Shown here one piece after another: positions 11,923 to 21,779 of a stretch of 64,000 bases of DNA (position 1 is its first letter; each line of letters opens with the position of its first letter). A program made the position numbers and the translations under genes. The notes under the pieces are model-generated. The model was not told the origin of the DNA and did not search any database. It saw nothing but the letters and a program-made list of their open reading frames with translations. The stretch comes from Lasiosphaeris hirsuta (taxonomy: Eukaryota > Ascomycota > Sordariomycetes > Sordariales > Lasiosphaeriaceae): contig JAUKUA010000006.1 in assembly GCA_030549175.1 (NCBI GenBank), positions 2,666,001 through 2,730,000 on the forward strand. Direction: 5' to 3'.

Positions 11923-12105
11923 ACATGGGTTTTTTTGGGGGGTTTCTTTTTTGGAGATGCACTTGTCATACCCGTCTGTCCTCTACCATGTCCTAATTCT
12001 AACCAAAGGGTGGCTCCCCTGGCATTCTGTGCCATGATGTACGTAGCCTTGTCTTGATGCTATTTAAGATTGAATGATCTCTATTAGGAGTGTACTGGGA
12101 GTGTA

Positions 12106-12612
12106 TTGATACTGACGGTAATAGACAGCTCCGCAATACGATCTTCAGACTCACGAGACCTTTTCGTTGCGCATAGGGAGGGACTAAGCCTCGAGATGCA
12201 ATTCGCCCAAGAGCTCTTCTCCCTTTTTATGCTGGCCATAGCTTCGCAGATTGCGGAGGTTGGTGGCATCACCACAGAACAACCTACGGCTAATCGGGAG
12301 AGCGAAGGCGGGCGCCAATACCACAACTCGTTCTTTACAGCGATTGCGACCGAGATTGTCGAGATCGGGTTGGCGAGGACTATGGAGGAGGCGGTGTTAC
12401 TGATCGTCCCTGCTTTTGCGCATTACGATCTACTGCTAACCGATTTCAGCGGCGAAGAGGTTACTTTTCTGAGAGTGGATGGTATGAATGATGAGAACGC
12501 CAAGGTGGCGGTGTCAGCCCCAGTCACGCCGACAGAGGCAGAGGCAACAGAAGTAGTGGAGGGGCAGGATTCTTCAATGCCTCCGCAGGCAGCTTCCGGG
12601 GGCGAAGTGTGA
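12106..12612 (+). pseudogene. C-terminal fragment of a fungal NLR/ankyrin-type gene
   Basis: An open frame of about 168 codons with no clear start Met. It contains LSLEMQFAQELFSLFMLAIA, HNSFFTAIATEIVEIGLA and EEAVLLIVPAFAHYDLLLTD. From memory of the families, this helical block (FAQELFS-FM...A, then a second helix and VPAFxxxxLL) sits after the hydrolase or NACHT part in large fungal NLR-like and ankyrin proteins. No NACHT or hydrolase region lies within reach upstream on this strand, so this is most likely a remnant. The tail (VTPTEAEATEVVEGQDSS) is acidic and low in complexity, ending with TGA at 12610. An unusual free-standing small gene cannot be excluded. Confidence 0.45.
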
Positions 12613-12913
12613 TTATCACGGGACGAGACAGTGTACACCTAGACTTCAGCCTCATTAAAAGTTTAGCGCATATTCCTACTACCCTAAATTTGATCAAGTC
12701 CGTAATAGTCGCTTTCTCTCGCATGTATTTAATCCAGACCCAAGTTCCTTAACTCTCGGCCAACAGCAGAAGAGACTGGTAAACTACATTGAGGTAGGCT
12801 TAGCATATGTCATATTAGACACCACAAGGTAGCCAGTCAGACTTAGTACCTACTCCATATGAAATCTAAATTACCATTACTCCAAACTGTCTCTGGGTAT
12901 CTTCCAACTCCCA

Positions 12914-14711
12914 TCAAAAATGTGGAAACACGTCCGTCCACTAGAGCGTCTGGTATGACGAAACAGGCATCTCCCGAATGCTTAAAAACGCCTCTAAAAC
13001 ACTATAAAACCTTGCAAGCAACAGGCTAAACCCGCAGATAAACACCAAGACTCCGATTCCAAAATTCTGCCACCAGCTCTTTTCCCCGTCCATCCACCGC
13101 TCCTAAAAATCATTGAGTCTCCGATATTTTGCCAAGAGTAAGTTCAGAATTACCCAGAGTCCACCACAAAACCCAATGTATGATGCCGATGCCCGCCAAA
13201 GCCATTTCTCTGGTACCGACGGGAAATGGTCGTTCCATGCCGCCGCGTGAATACCTCCGTAGCAAAAGTTTGCTAACCAGAGGACCATGCCAACGATAAG
13301 GCCGTCGACGTTTCGGAGTAGATCGTTGGAGGGCCAGTTCTTGATGTGATCTGCGACAAGTTGTTCGGGCTTGAGGTGGAGACAATGCGCGTCACCGATG
13401 TCATGGGCAAGAGCCAAGCGGTCTTCGTTCAGGAACGGGTACCCGGCAAAGGCGGTCTTGATGAGAGACCATCGGTTCTGATCGTCCGCAGAGACAAAGT
13501 CGTTGGTGGGTCGTTTGTCGACTACCCTTGGTCGTCTCTCGAAAAATGCTGTTCCGCTTTCCTTTTCGCGTTGGGATTGGAGGAGGTCTATGTAGGATTA
13601 CGGTGATCGGCGTACGGATGTTAAGGGGCTAAGTTCAAACGATGAAGTGAGAGGCTTGTTGTTTTCCGACGTCGGCGAGGATGCCGTGGTTCGAAAGTAT
13701 ATTGTTTCGAGCTTAGGGACCTTAGAGAATAAGCTAGGATGTGTAAAGACTGTTTTTGACCAGTGTCTAGGACTTGATCCTTTTAGGGTTGACATGTCTA
13801 CTTATCTCGCTACTGGCGTATATGAAGGCGGCTAGTGGCTCTAACCCCTTATCGCGGATTATGATTGGTTGGTTTGGAAGTAATGGTTTATTCTACCAGA
13901 AGAGGTATATAGCAAACGTGTAAAGACTGGATGGACAAAATTAGAAGGTGAGCCTTATTGAGCATTTAGCCACTTACACGTGTGCCACGGTATTTACCTC
14001 CAGAAGTGTGACTAGAAGTTTAGTAGCAAGACGACTAATGATTTAAACTAACATCTAACATGCCTACAAAATAACAGTTACCTTGGCAAGGCCATTTACT
14101 TTGCTCTTGTCTTCGATATTCTCACGGTCGACCTTTAGGAGTTTACCACACTGGGCAAGGAGTGTAACTTCTCTTATAGTAAGAGTTATCCGTTGAGCTT
14201 GGCGTTTTCCCTGGTCCTTGTCTACTGTATCTACAGCATCCAGCCCCTCAAACTCAAAGGCAAAGCCTCCCGTACAAGCGAAGAAGCTGTGTGTCATAGT
14301 CTACTCGCGTGGTTTTGCTAAAACTGAGGTGTCAGAGTTACTGCTTAGCTTAGGTGACGCGTTGTTTAAAGTGTCGGCGACGAGCTTCTGAAGCAGCTTC
14401 GCGGAATACCACTGTCGCTATGCTACAAACATAACGAGTTTAGGCGCATAGATGCCGGTAACGATCCACCGTATGTTGAGCTAAGTATTACCTACGGCAG
14501 TGTGGCTTTGCCAGGGAACATTGAGGTGCAAAGCTGACCAGACGTAAAGAATAAGCGTAAGGACATAACAAATGAGAAGAGAAAGGGTTCTCTTGCCGTT
14601 AGGGTCTTGGACGTAGCCAATAAGCTCAGAGGAAGCTGTTGTTACATCCGATGTGGAGTCGGCAATTGAGAGGTGGAGGTTGAGAAGCAAAACAACAAAA
14701 AGAAATCACAT
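12914..14711 (-). pseudogene. Polytopic fungal membrane protein gene, destroyed by C:G-to-T:A nonsense changes
   Basis: Translating the minus strand through stops recovers one long membrane-protein gene. It starts ATG at 14711, then TGA, then FLFVVLLLNLHLSIA, a signal peptide in which the second codon was probably TGG. Next come YVQDPNGKRTLSLLICYVLT, RQWYSAKLLQKLVAD, TMTHSFFACTGGFAFEFEG, EDKSKVNGLAKVTVIL and VTLLEVNTVAHV; a normal intron (GTAAGT...CCATCCAG, near 13920-13978); then YTFAIYLFW, RWSLIKTAFAGYPFLNEDRL, GMVLWLANFCYGGIHAAAWN and LLARFYSVLEAFLSI, ending with TGA at 12914-12916. At least ten stops interrupt it, for example TAG at 12941-12943 and 13103-13105 and TAA at 13598-13600. Most are explained by TGG-to-TAG/TGA or CAG/CAA-to-TAG/TAA. 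There is a frame change near 13770. The family (about 600 aa, several membrane helices) is widespread in filamentous fungi and of unknown function. Confidence 0.8.
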
Positions 14712-15501
14712 AATGCTAAAGGATGTTGCAACCGCTAGCGAGAACCTAGTGCGAAAAGTGGAGGTATGAGCTCTATACTACCTTCATTCCTTCCATTATA
14801 TATCGTCGGGAAACGTGACCGAAATCGTCAACTTGAAACTCTAACAGTCTGCTCTGCAGCCTCCCGTTAAAGCCGTAGTGTGAATATGAAGTTTACACTT
14901 TGCGAACTGCAGTGCTGCGGCCACTCAGAGCTTGTTCCGAAGATAGGATACCACGCCTGAGTCGCTCTGCGACCGACAAGCGCTGGGGTGTGGTTATGAA
15001 AGGCTCACCGGTGGCCCCTTCCTATTGTGCCGCAGCCACACCGTTCCAGCAAACCCCTGCCGCTCAAGGCGCGCTCCAAATTCTGGACTAGGGCGGCATG
15101 ATACGTGAAATCAACTTAGAATAGCTGGGAAGGGTAGTTCTTGACGGAAAATACTCCATTCTGCTGCTCGAGATCTACTGTGTTGCGAAGGAATCGTTAT
15201 CGAGACGCGTTCAGTGAGCTGTTGATGGGAAAGGGAAGTCACAATGTGACCGAGCCAGACCACCAAAGCTTGACATGTGAGCGTTTACAATTGTGGGTCC
15301 CGGCGACGACTAGGGTCTGGTTGGCTGTGTTTTCGGGCAGGAGGGGTTGCTAAATCACGACCTCCGACATTTGTCCAACATCCAGCTGCAACCTTTGAAC
15401 AAAACCTATCCCGCACCCGCTACTTCACGGCAGCACCCGTTACTCCGATCAAATACCGCCGTAGAATATATCTTAGTCCATTCGCTCGGGTACGCGCCCC
15501 G
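14712..15501. other. Intergenic, no gene seen
   Basis: About 790 bases between the divergent membrane-protein pseudogene and the PAQR gene. Short frames here carry no motif. The right end should hold the PAQR promoter. Confidence 0.4.
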
Positions 15502-16337
15502 ATGGCACGGAACGCAAAACCAGCCCCCAAGGACAGCCGGGGGCTCTTGACCTGGGCCGAGATCTGTATGTTCTTTTGGCGGCCACATAGCGCGCCGATA
15601 CTGACACGACACAGCTCCGTGGCAGAGGGATAATGAGTTCATTCTCACCGGGTACAGACGAGCGACTTTCTCGTATTTCGCCTCCGCGAAGAGCATATTT
15701 CACATCCATAATGAAACAGGTCGGTTTCAAGGTTCGGATGGTATCCACATCGAGGGGCGAGACTGACGTGATATTGGTGACAGCAAACATCTGGTCTCAT
15801 CTGCTCGGGGCCCTTCTCTTTGTTGTCCTGTTCGGCCACTTCTTTTTCCGGTCTAGGCTCCCCGATGGCCTCAAAATCGAAGATGGTCTCGCAGTTGGCA
15901 CCTACTTCATCGGGGTAGTAGTCTGTTTCGTCCTTTCAACCGTCTACCACACGTTCTACGACCACAGTCCACACATTCACAAGTTCGGGAACGAGCTGGA
16001 CCATCTGGGCATCGTGTTAGTGATGTGGGGAACAGGTGTCTCCGGGGCCTACTTTGGGTTCTACCACGACAAAGCAACTCGAAATTTGTACCTGGCTTTG
16101 CTCACCGCTACAGGAGTTGGTTTTGGCTTTTTCACGCTGAAGCCAAAGTTCAGACGGCCGGAGTACAGGCTCACGCGGTTTTTGATGTACGCTGGTCTTG
16201 GTGCAAGCCTGTTTGACCTGTTGGGCCAAAGTCATAATTGGATGCATGTACTTGTACTTACAGGCGCCCTTGTCAGACTCGAGGGTTTGTTAACGGTGGC
16301 CAGACGATGGCAAGAAGAAAGTGGGATGTTGTTATGA
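15502..16337 (+). CDS. PAQR / haemolysin-III family receptor-like protein, internally shortened (240 aa)
   Basis: Exons 15502-15565, 15615-15719 and 15784-16337 (introns 49 and 64 nt) give a whole number of codons. The start ATG 15502 and both joins are supported by the classic N-terminal core LLTWAEISPWQRDNEFILTG then YRRATFSYFASAKSIFHIHN and ETANIWSHLLG. Membrane helices follow, with STVYHTFYDHSP and FGNELDHLGIVLVMWGTG, and the last helix has SHNWMHVLVL. The Zn-site residues of the family (H in VYHTFY, D in ELDHLG, the C-terminal HxxxH) are all present. The protein is shorter than the usual 300 or so residues: MYAGLGAS, in what should be helix 5, runs straight into LFDLLGQSHNWMH, so about 60 residues (rest of helix 5, a loop, helix 6) are missing, with no intron there. 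Fungal PAQR proteins act in lipid, zinc or osmotic signalling; this copy may be inactive. Confidence 0.8.
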
Positions 16338-16561
16338 TCTATTTGGAGATGTCGAGTGTTGGCATTTCGGCTTGCAGATGCTCTGGGAGGACTGGTTAGA
16401 CGAATACAAGGCGGCTGGATGTCGAAGCACCATATTTTACTCTGGTCTGCATTTTAATGCATTCTCATTTGTTTTGGATACGAAAGAATGATTCGACGCG
16501 GATGCAATGTGGGCTACCTGCCAATCGAAGCCATCGCGAAACCTGAATCGGGCAAAACTTT
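16338..16561. other. 3' region of PAQR gene
   Basis: Short intergenic stretch. Nothing recognised. Confidence 0.3.
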
Positions 16562-16822
16562 GTGGTGCCCCGCGTGCATCGCTCATTAGCCACCAATATC
16601 GCCGCTAGAATGGCTCAACTCCCAAATCACCACCCTTACCCCCCCCGACGCCCCCCCCGTCCAAACGTGATTCTCATAGTCCACTCAATGGGCGGCTTCG
16701 TCGCCTCCGACACTTTATTCAACACCCTAATAAGTACCATAGTCCGCGCCCTCATTCCCTGTCCTAGTCAATCGTCCCATATCGCCTGTCAGGTCGGAGC
16801 ACGAAATGAGATAATGCTATAA
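16562..16822 (+). pseudogene. DUF676-type serine esterase fragment
   Basis: An 86-codon frame holds RPNVILIVHSMGGFVASDTL. This is the beta-strand, nucleophile elbow (HSMGG, with the Ser kept) and following helix of fungal DUF676 lipase-like proteins. The preceding ARMAQLPNHHPYPPRRPPRP fits the variable loop before that strand. Neither the rest of the hydrolase nor a start codon can be joined by a plausible intron on either side, so it is read as a gene scrap of about 250 bases. The large gene at 2349-7906 carries the same fold without the Ser, but the two are too different to be recent copies. Confidence 0.55.
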
Positions 16823-17384
16823 TGATTGTGTCTGTATTAGAAGATCTAAAGCTGAAGAAAAGAAAAGAAGGAAGAGAGTGACGAAGGCGCGGGGTGAAGA
16901 AATAGATCCTCTGAGCCCCACTGCCAGATCAGGTGAACTCTGGGTAAACCCGCTCCCAGACCCGTACTTCGTCACATCGCCTTTGTAAATAGAAAATGAT
17001 ACCGTCGGCACCTTAACAAGAAGCAGGATAGAGATATAATGACCGTCTATGCTCCAACAGGCAGGATTGTCGTAAGACGGTAAGAAATATAATAAAGCAC
17101 TATGCTAAAAATTTGCCATTGGAAAGACTCCCAGTCGTCGGGGTAAGTAGGCAGTCTTATCGTTATTGTTGTTCATTTTGTTGTTGGACCTTAGAGGTGC
17201 AGTTGAATATGCTTGTTAATTGCCTGCCAGCTAGCTAAGGGCGGCGGCGGTAACGCTGGTGGTGAAGGCGGCGTGTATTGGTACATCAATTGAAGCCTAC
17301 TCCTCGCTCTTCTCTGGTTTATACGGCCATCTAACTTACGCACCCATAGTGGCTTAGTCTAACTGGCGTTCGGGTAGTACCAGG

Positions 17385-17412
17385 CATCTAGTCAGCTCCG
17401 GCTGACTAGATG
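17385..17412. repeat. Perfect inverted repeat, 12-bp arms
   Basis: CATCTAGTCAGC, loop TCCG, GCTGACTAGATG. Outer bases CCAGG (17380-17384) and CCTGG (17421-17425) extend the symmetry after a short bulge. It could form a stable stem or be a protein-binding palindrome. No gene context explains it. Confidence 0.85.
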
Positions 17413-17525
17413 TTAGGGGTCCTGGGTATTATAGCGACCCATTCAGTGAAATGACAAACGAGTAGTTATGGAGGAGCTGCTATTATCTCTCAGACACCCG
17501 AGGCGTATGACGAAGTGCGGACTCT

Positions 17526-17549
17526 ACCCACAGTGTACTCACTGTGGGT
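17526..17549. repeat. Perfect inverted repeat, 10-bp arms
   Basis: ACCCACAGTG, loop TACT, CACTGTGGGT. It lies 113 bases downstream of the first hairpin and has the same 4-base loop size. Confidence 0.85.
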
Positions 17550-18659
17550 CTGGGGAACTAGCGACACCTTCCACTATAAATTAATCCTACTTGGAGAGAT
17601 CTTACGCGTAAAGTCGTAGATACTAAACATTAGCCCATAACTACTGCAGGCGTGTATATGTTCTGTTATAATACCGGGTGACTTACCCCATCTGTAGATA
17701 TATCCTTTCTTAGTTGGCGTCGTATCCCCATTTGGAATCGCCGTAGCAGGCAGCTTGCGAAGTTTCCAATGCGTCGGCATCAGCCAGCCATGTCTCTTCA
17801 TTGTTGGCAGGGCCGGTAGGCCGTCTAGACCCGTAGGTCCCGAATAGCCCAGGAACGTAGAGCTGCTAGTCCGCCATTGAGAGGGAGGGATCGAGTTTCA
17901 TGAGGGCACCCAAGTTCCTCTTCCCTTGCTTGCCAATTAGAAACCGTGGGGAGCAAAAGATGGCAGGTATGTAGATGTGGATAGAGGTGGTGTATAGGGG
18001 ACCAAGGTATTATGCATTGTTTTTTATGCACTCTAAAGAAGTATAAGCCAACCCCTGTTCGTTTGTCAGCCGGGAGCTCAAAGTTTTAACTCTCTCTCTC
18101 GGAGCGTGACGCTTCGCCGTACGTATAGGGAAGTCCCTTTGAATTACTGGTCTTGCCAGTGTCAGGGGTTGACAAACAGACAAGGGTTAGAGTGTGATGG
18201 GAAAGGGTCCTTGGTGATGCTGTTAGCTCAACATAGGAAACTAGCGGTCATTCAAACAAACCCACAGTTACCTTTCACCATCACCAACATAAAACACACA
18301 CTCGAGACAGCTTATACAGGTTGATAGATGCTGCCCATCGGGATATCTCCCAGGACCACGCCCACGCCCGGTCCAACCCTTACCCAAACTCCAATACCCT
18401 GACCCTGACTCTGACTCCAGCACCCCTACTCCCGAGAAGCAAAAACAAACTCTTCTCGCTGCCATTATGCACCTCCCTAGGCAACTAAACAAGGTCAAAT
18501 ACGCTAGCTACCCATGCCGACCCGCCCCTATTTCTCCAGCCCACCGTGTTTGTATATGTCTGTCTGTATGATGCATCCGCAGCCATGAAAAAGTGATAAC
18601 TCTTGAGCGCCAGATCGACTCCATTGACCCTGGCGTGCCACTCTCTTTTCCAATGAGAG

Positions 18660-20858
18660 CTACTCTATACTCAGCCTCGTGATACCATCGTTGGTGTCCA
18701 CCATACCTTGAAACCCAATCCTACCGAGGCCTTTGCCCCCAACACCGACTCCCATCCTATTATTATTACCACCACCATCACTTCCGCCCCCATTGCCGCC
18801 GGGTCCCTTCCCCGTCGTGTCTCCGCCAACGCTTCCCGGCCTCGACCCCGTCGCGGTTCCCCACGGCGCCATATCCCGTTGGAGCGGGCTCTGCATAATC
18901 GGCGAGTTGTGTACGCTCATGCCTGGGCTGACAGCCCGCCGCTTGAAGCTGACGGGATCAAAGTCGTCATCCCGGCGGCGTTTGCTATTAATGCGCCTAG
19001 TAATTTCGGCCGCGGTCGGCGGCATGTTGACTCCCGACCCAACACCGCCGTTTCCGCTACCATTCCCAATCCCGTTGGCGCTCACCGTCCCACTCGCTTG
19101 TCCCGGGAGCGGCTGCGGTGTGCCACCGCTTGAGCTACTAGTCGCGGTCATAGCGCCCGGGAGGACGAATGGGTTCTGGCTGGCGCTGGTGGAGCCGGCT
19201 GACGGCGAGTCCATAGACATGCCGTCGAGACTGAGGCCTGATGAGGACCCGCGCGCGAGGCCGAAGCATGGGGGTGGTGGTGTGATGCGAGGCGCACTCA
19301 TGCTGCTGTCCGAGAATGTATCCCAAAATATATTACCTTTTGAGTTTTTGAGGGCCTGCTTTTTGAAGCTACCAGCGAGGCCGAGGCCGGGCGTGGTGCC
19401 GCCGTTCGGGTCTACCATCATGACATCATCAGTAATCTCGTCGAGGTTGGCCTCCTGGGTGGCAAGATTGGGGCTCGATAGCGCTGTGGTTGCTGCCGAG
19501 TGGGTTGGTGGGTGTCGGATTTCCAAATCCATGTCGCTCTCGCGCACTTGGCGAACAACTTCGGCCTCACGGCGGACTTCAGCATCAACGGGTGCGCTCT
19601 CTTCGGCAAGAGCAGCACGAATACGCGCGAATCCCTTCGTTTTCGGCTAGAGCTCACCCAATGGTCAGAGGACAAGCACACCAAATACTGCATTGCGAAG
19701 CGCGTCGCTTACCAGAAGGTTCCCCCGCCGTGTGACGGGGCGCCTAATAACGCCTGGGCGCGACGGGCTGTTCATTTCATCGAGCTGTCTGTTCATGTTG
19801 TCGTCGCTCTCGTTGCCAGAAATGTGTAGCTGGTTGGCCGCCCAACTGATGCTCTCCCTACGCGCATGCGGGCTGGAAAGCTCCTTTTGGCCGCTCATCC
19901 CCGAAGGTGGTGACCTTGACCTGTTCGCGCTCGAGGCAGCAGGCGAGTGGAAACCGAAACCCAGAGGACCTCGCACCTTCTTCTTGTGTTGTTTTCGCTG
20001 GCGCTGGCGCTGCTGAAAACTCAAAAGACTGTTCATGGCTGGCGAGCCACCAGGCATCCACGGGGCACCGCTGATACTGTGCATGTGGCTGGGCATGACT
20101 GGCTTGGACACTTGGGGGGTAGTAACATATGTATCGTCCATATCCTCGTCCATCAAGTCGTCTTCGCCGGAGCTTGACGATGAGTCGGAGCACATGTGGG
20201 TGTTGCTTCCTAACGAACTGGATACGTGCATCTTTTCATGGTTGCCCATTATTGTCCACAGAGAATTGGACGACTGCTCAGCCGTACCGAATTCGCCATT
20301 CCTCCTGCTCGGTATATTCATTGCTCGGGATCCGATCGTGGGAGAGGAGCCGGGGGAGGCCTGCTCGGCTAGCGTTGAGTGGTGGAGGCTGGTGGCAGCG
20401 CGCGAGAAGTCGAGGCCACGGGACCGGCGGGGAAGAATGTTTGTAGGTGATGCGTAAATGTGCGAGTGGTCGAGCTTGGGCGAGAGCGGGGCCGGTTGGA
20501 TATAGGATGATTGCTGGATGGGTGATGTTGATTCCCGCGGAGGCAGCTGCAGCGACAGGCCTCGGATGGGAAACCCCGCGCGGATGGGCGTCGATGGGGG
20601 CACAACGTTGGTTTCCCTCTCTCTTTGCCGTTCCCGTTCCTTATCCCGGATGCCGATATCGTCTTTGGACTGCTGTCGGTTCATCTCGAATATGTGTGGA
20701 GATGGAGATAGCTTCGGGGTGCCTCCCCCGTCCGAGAGGGACCTTGTCTTGGCCAAGGGCGATCTGGTTTCCCTCGCCGTACCCACGTCTTTTCCGTCGT
20801 CCATCACAGCCACCTTGTAGTCACCATCCACATCCGACATTCTCGAAAGGTCTTCCAT
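18660..20858 (-). CDS. Conserved low-complexity, probably nuclear protein (710 aa)
   Basis: Exons 20858-19713 and 19646-18660, with an intron of 66 nt (GTAAGC...CTCTAG) in phase 0. The protein is Ser/Pro/Gly-rich and mostly disordered. Its best conserved part spans the intron: RRPVTRRGNLL then PKTKGFARIRAALAEESAPV and DAEVRREAEVVRQVRESD. A second conserved patch near the C-terminus is TAAEITRRINSKRRRDDDFD followed by PVSFKRRAVSPGMSVHNSPI, which holds basic clusters that could be nuclear localisation signals and several SP sites that could be phosphorylated. An acidic run (SSSSSGEDDLMDEDMDDTY) lies in the middle. I recognise the patches as widely kept in filamentous ascomycetes but cannot name a function; an SBF/MBF-regulator or cell-cycle-linked role would be a guess. 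The first in-frame ATG is at 20858, and a short upstream exon is possible. It looks intact. Confidence 0.75.
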
Positions 20859-21779
20859 ACCTTGGGCGGCGGTAGCACCGACGGAAGCGTGCCACTGCGT
20901 CACGGCGCAGCGAGGGTGCCCTCGCTCTTCGACAGTGACAGACAATGGTCACGGCGCGTCGCGCGAGAATTCATTCGGTCCCGGGTGTCGAGGGCAGCGA
21001 TGGCGCAGAATACAGCGATCCGACTATGTTCACGAGTTAAAAACACTAAATCAGTGCGTATATTACAGCATTAGCAGCCAGTCGCGGACACGAATTGCTA
21101 GAGTCGTTCAAGAGCAGAAAGTTCACAAGAAGCGAAGAAAGTGGGTGTGAAGAACAAATGTCGTCAAGCGGTTAAACTTCCGCCCAGGTGGCCCAGTGGT
21201 TTTCTGCAGCTAAGCTCCCGGTAAAACGTCTGGTCCAGGCTCCTCCCGCCCCCCTGGAGCCGCGCCTGGACCCTTGCACCCCCGTCTCTGGCCGTTCTCT
21301 GTGGCAGACTCGGCAGTTCTCGCTACGTACCGTCTTGTATCCTCTAATTTTTTTAAATTCAAAGCTGGCCCCCAACAGAGCCAGGGACTGGTATGCTACA
21401 CGCATAGCGCAGCCACAACCCGACTCGCAACGACACACAAGCAATCGGCGGGCCCCTCACGCGGTTGGCCCAGATTGGCGGGAGGAGGAGGGGTCGCATC
21501 GCGGGGCAAGGGAGGCAGGGTTCGCTGACAGCTGACGGCATCGGAAAGTGGGGCCGAGTCTCCAAGTCTCAAAGGAAATCCCGGTCCAAAGTGTTTCCCG
21601 CCAATTGTTTCCGATCAGCAGCCTGAGGGTTTTGAGAGCGAGCGAGGCCAGCTGGGTCTTGAGAGCGAGGGAGAATCGGAAGACGACCGGGCATGGTATG
21701 ACCCTAAAAAATACCCGCACAGCCATCTGGGAGAGAACGGGACTCTCGTCGCAACATATGTGCCCATCTCGACTTGTCT
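20859..21779. other. Intergenic, upstream region of the 18660-20858 gene
   Basis: About 920 bases, GC-rich, with no supportable gene. Open frames overlap on both strands without motifs. It should hold the promoter of the minus-strand gene. Confidence 0.4.

Larger units (their letters stand above)
16823..18659. other. AT-rich intergenic stretch with two perfect hairpins
   Basis: About 1.8 kb with no gene I can support. It contains two perfect inverted repeats listed separately (17385-17412 and 17526-17549), a GGCGGCGG-rich patch at 17240-17275, and a C/T-rich low-complexity block at 18350-18420. A minus-strand frame at 17574-17801 has no recognisable motif. The area could be a decayed mobile element, but no transposase or terminal repeat was identified. 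Confidence 0.4.

Noticed and set aside
18733..19650. Plus-strand open frame of 305 codons
   Set aside because: It lies opposite the low-complexity gene at 18660-20858. Its Pro/Leu-rich product mirrors the Gly/Ser-rich codons of the real gene, and it lacks motifs.
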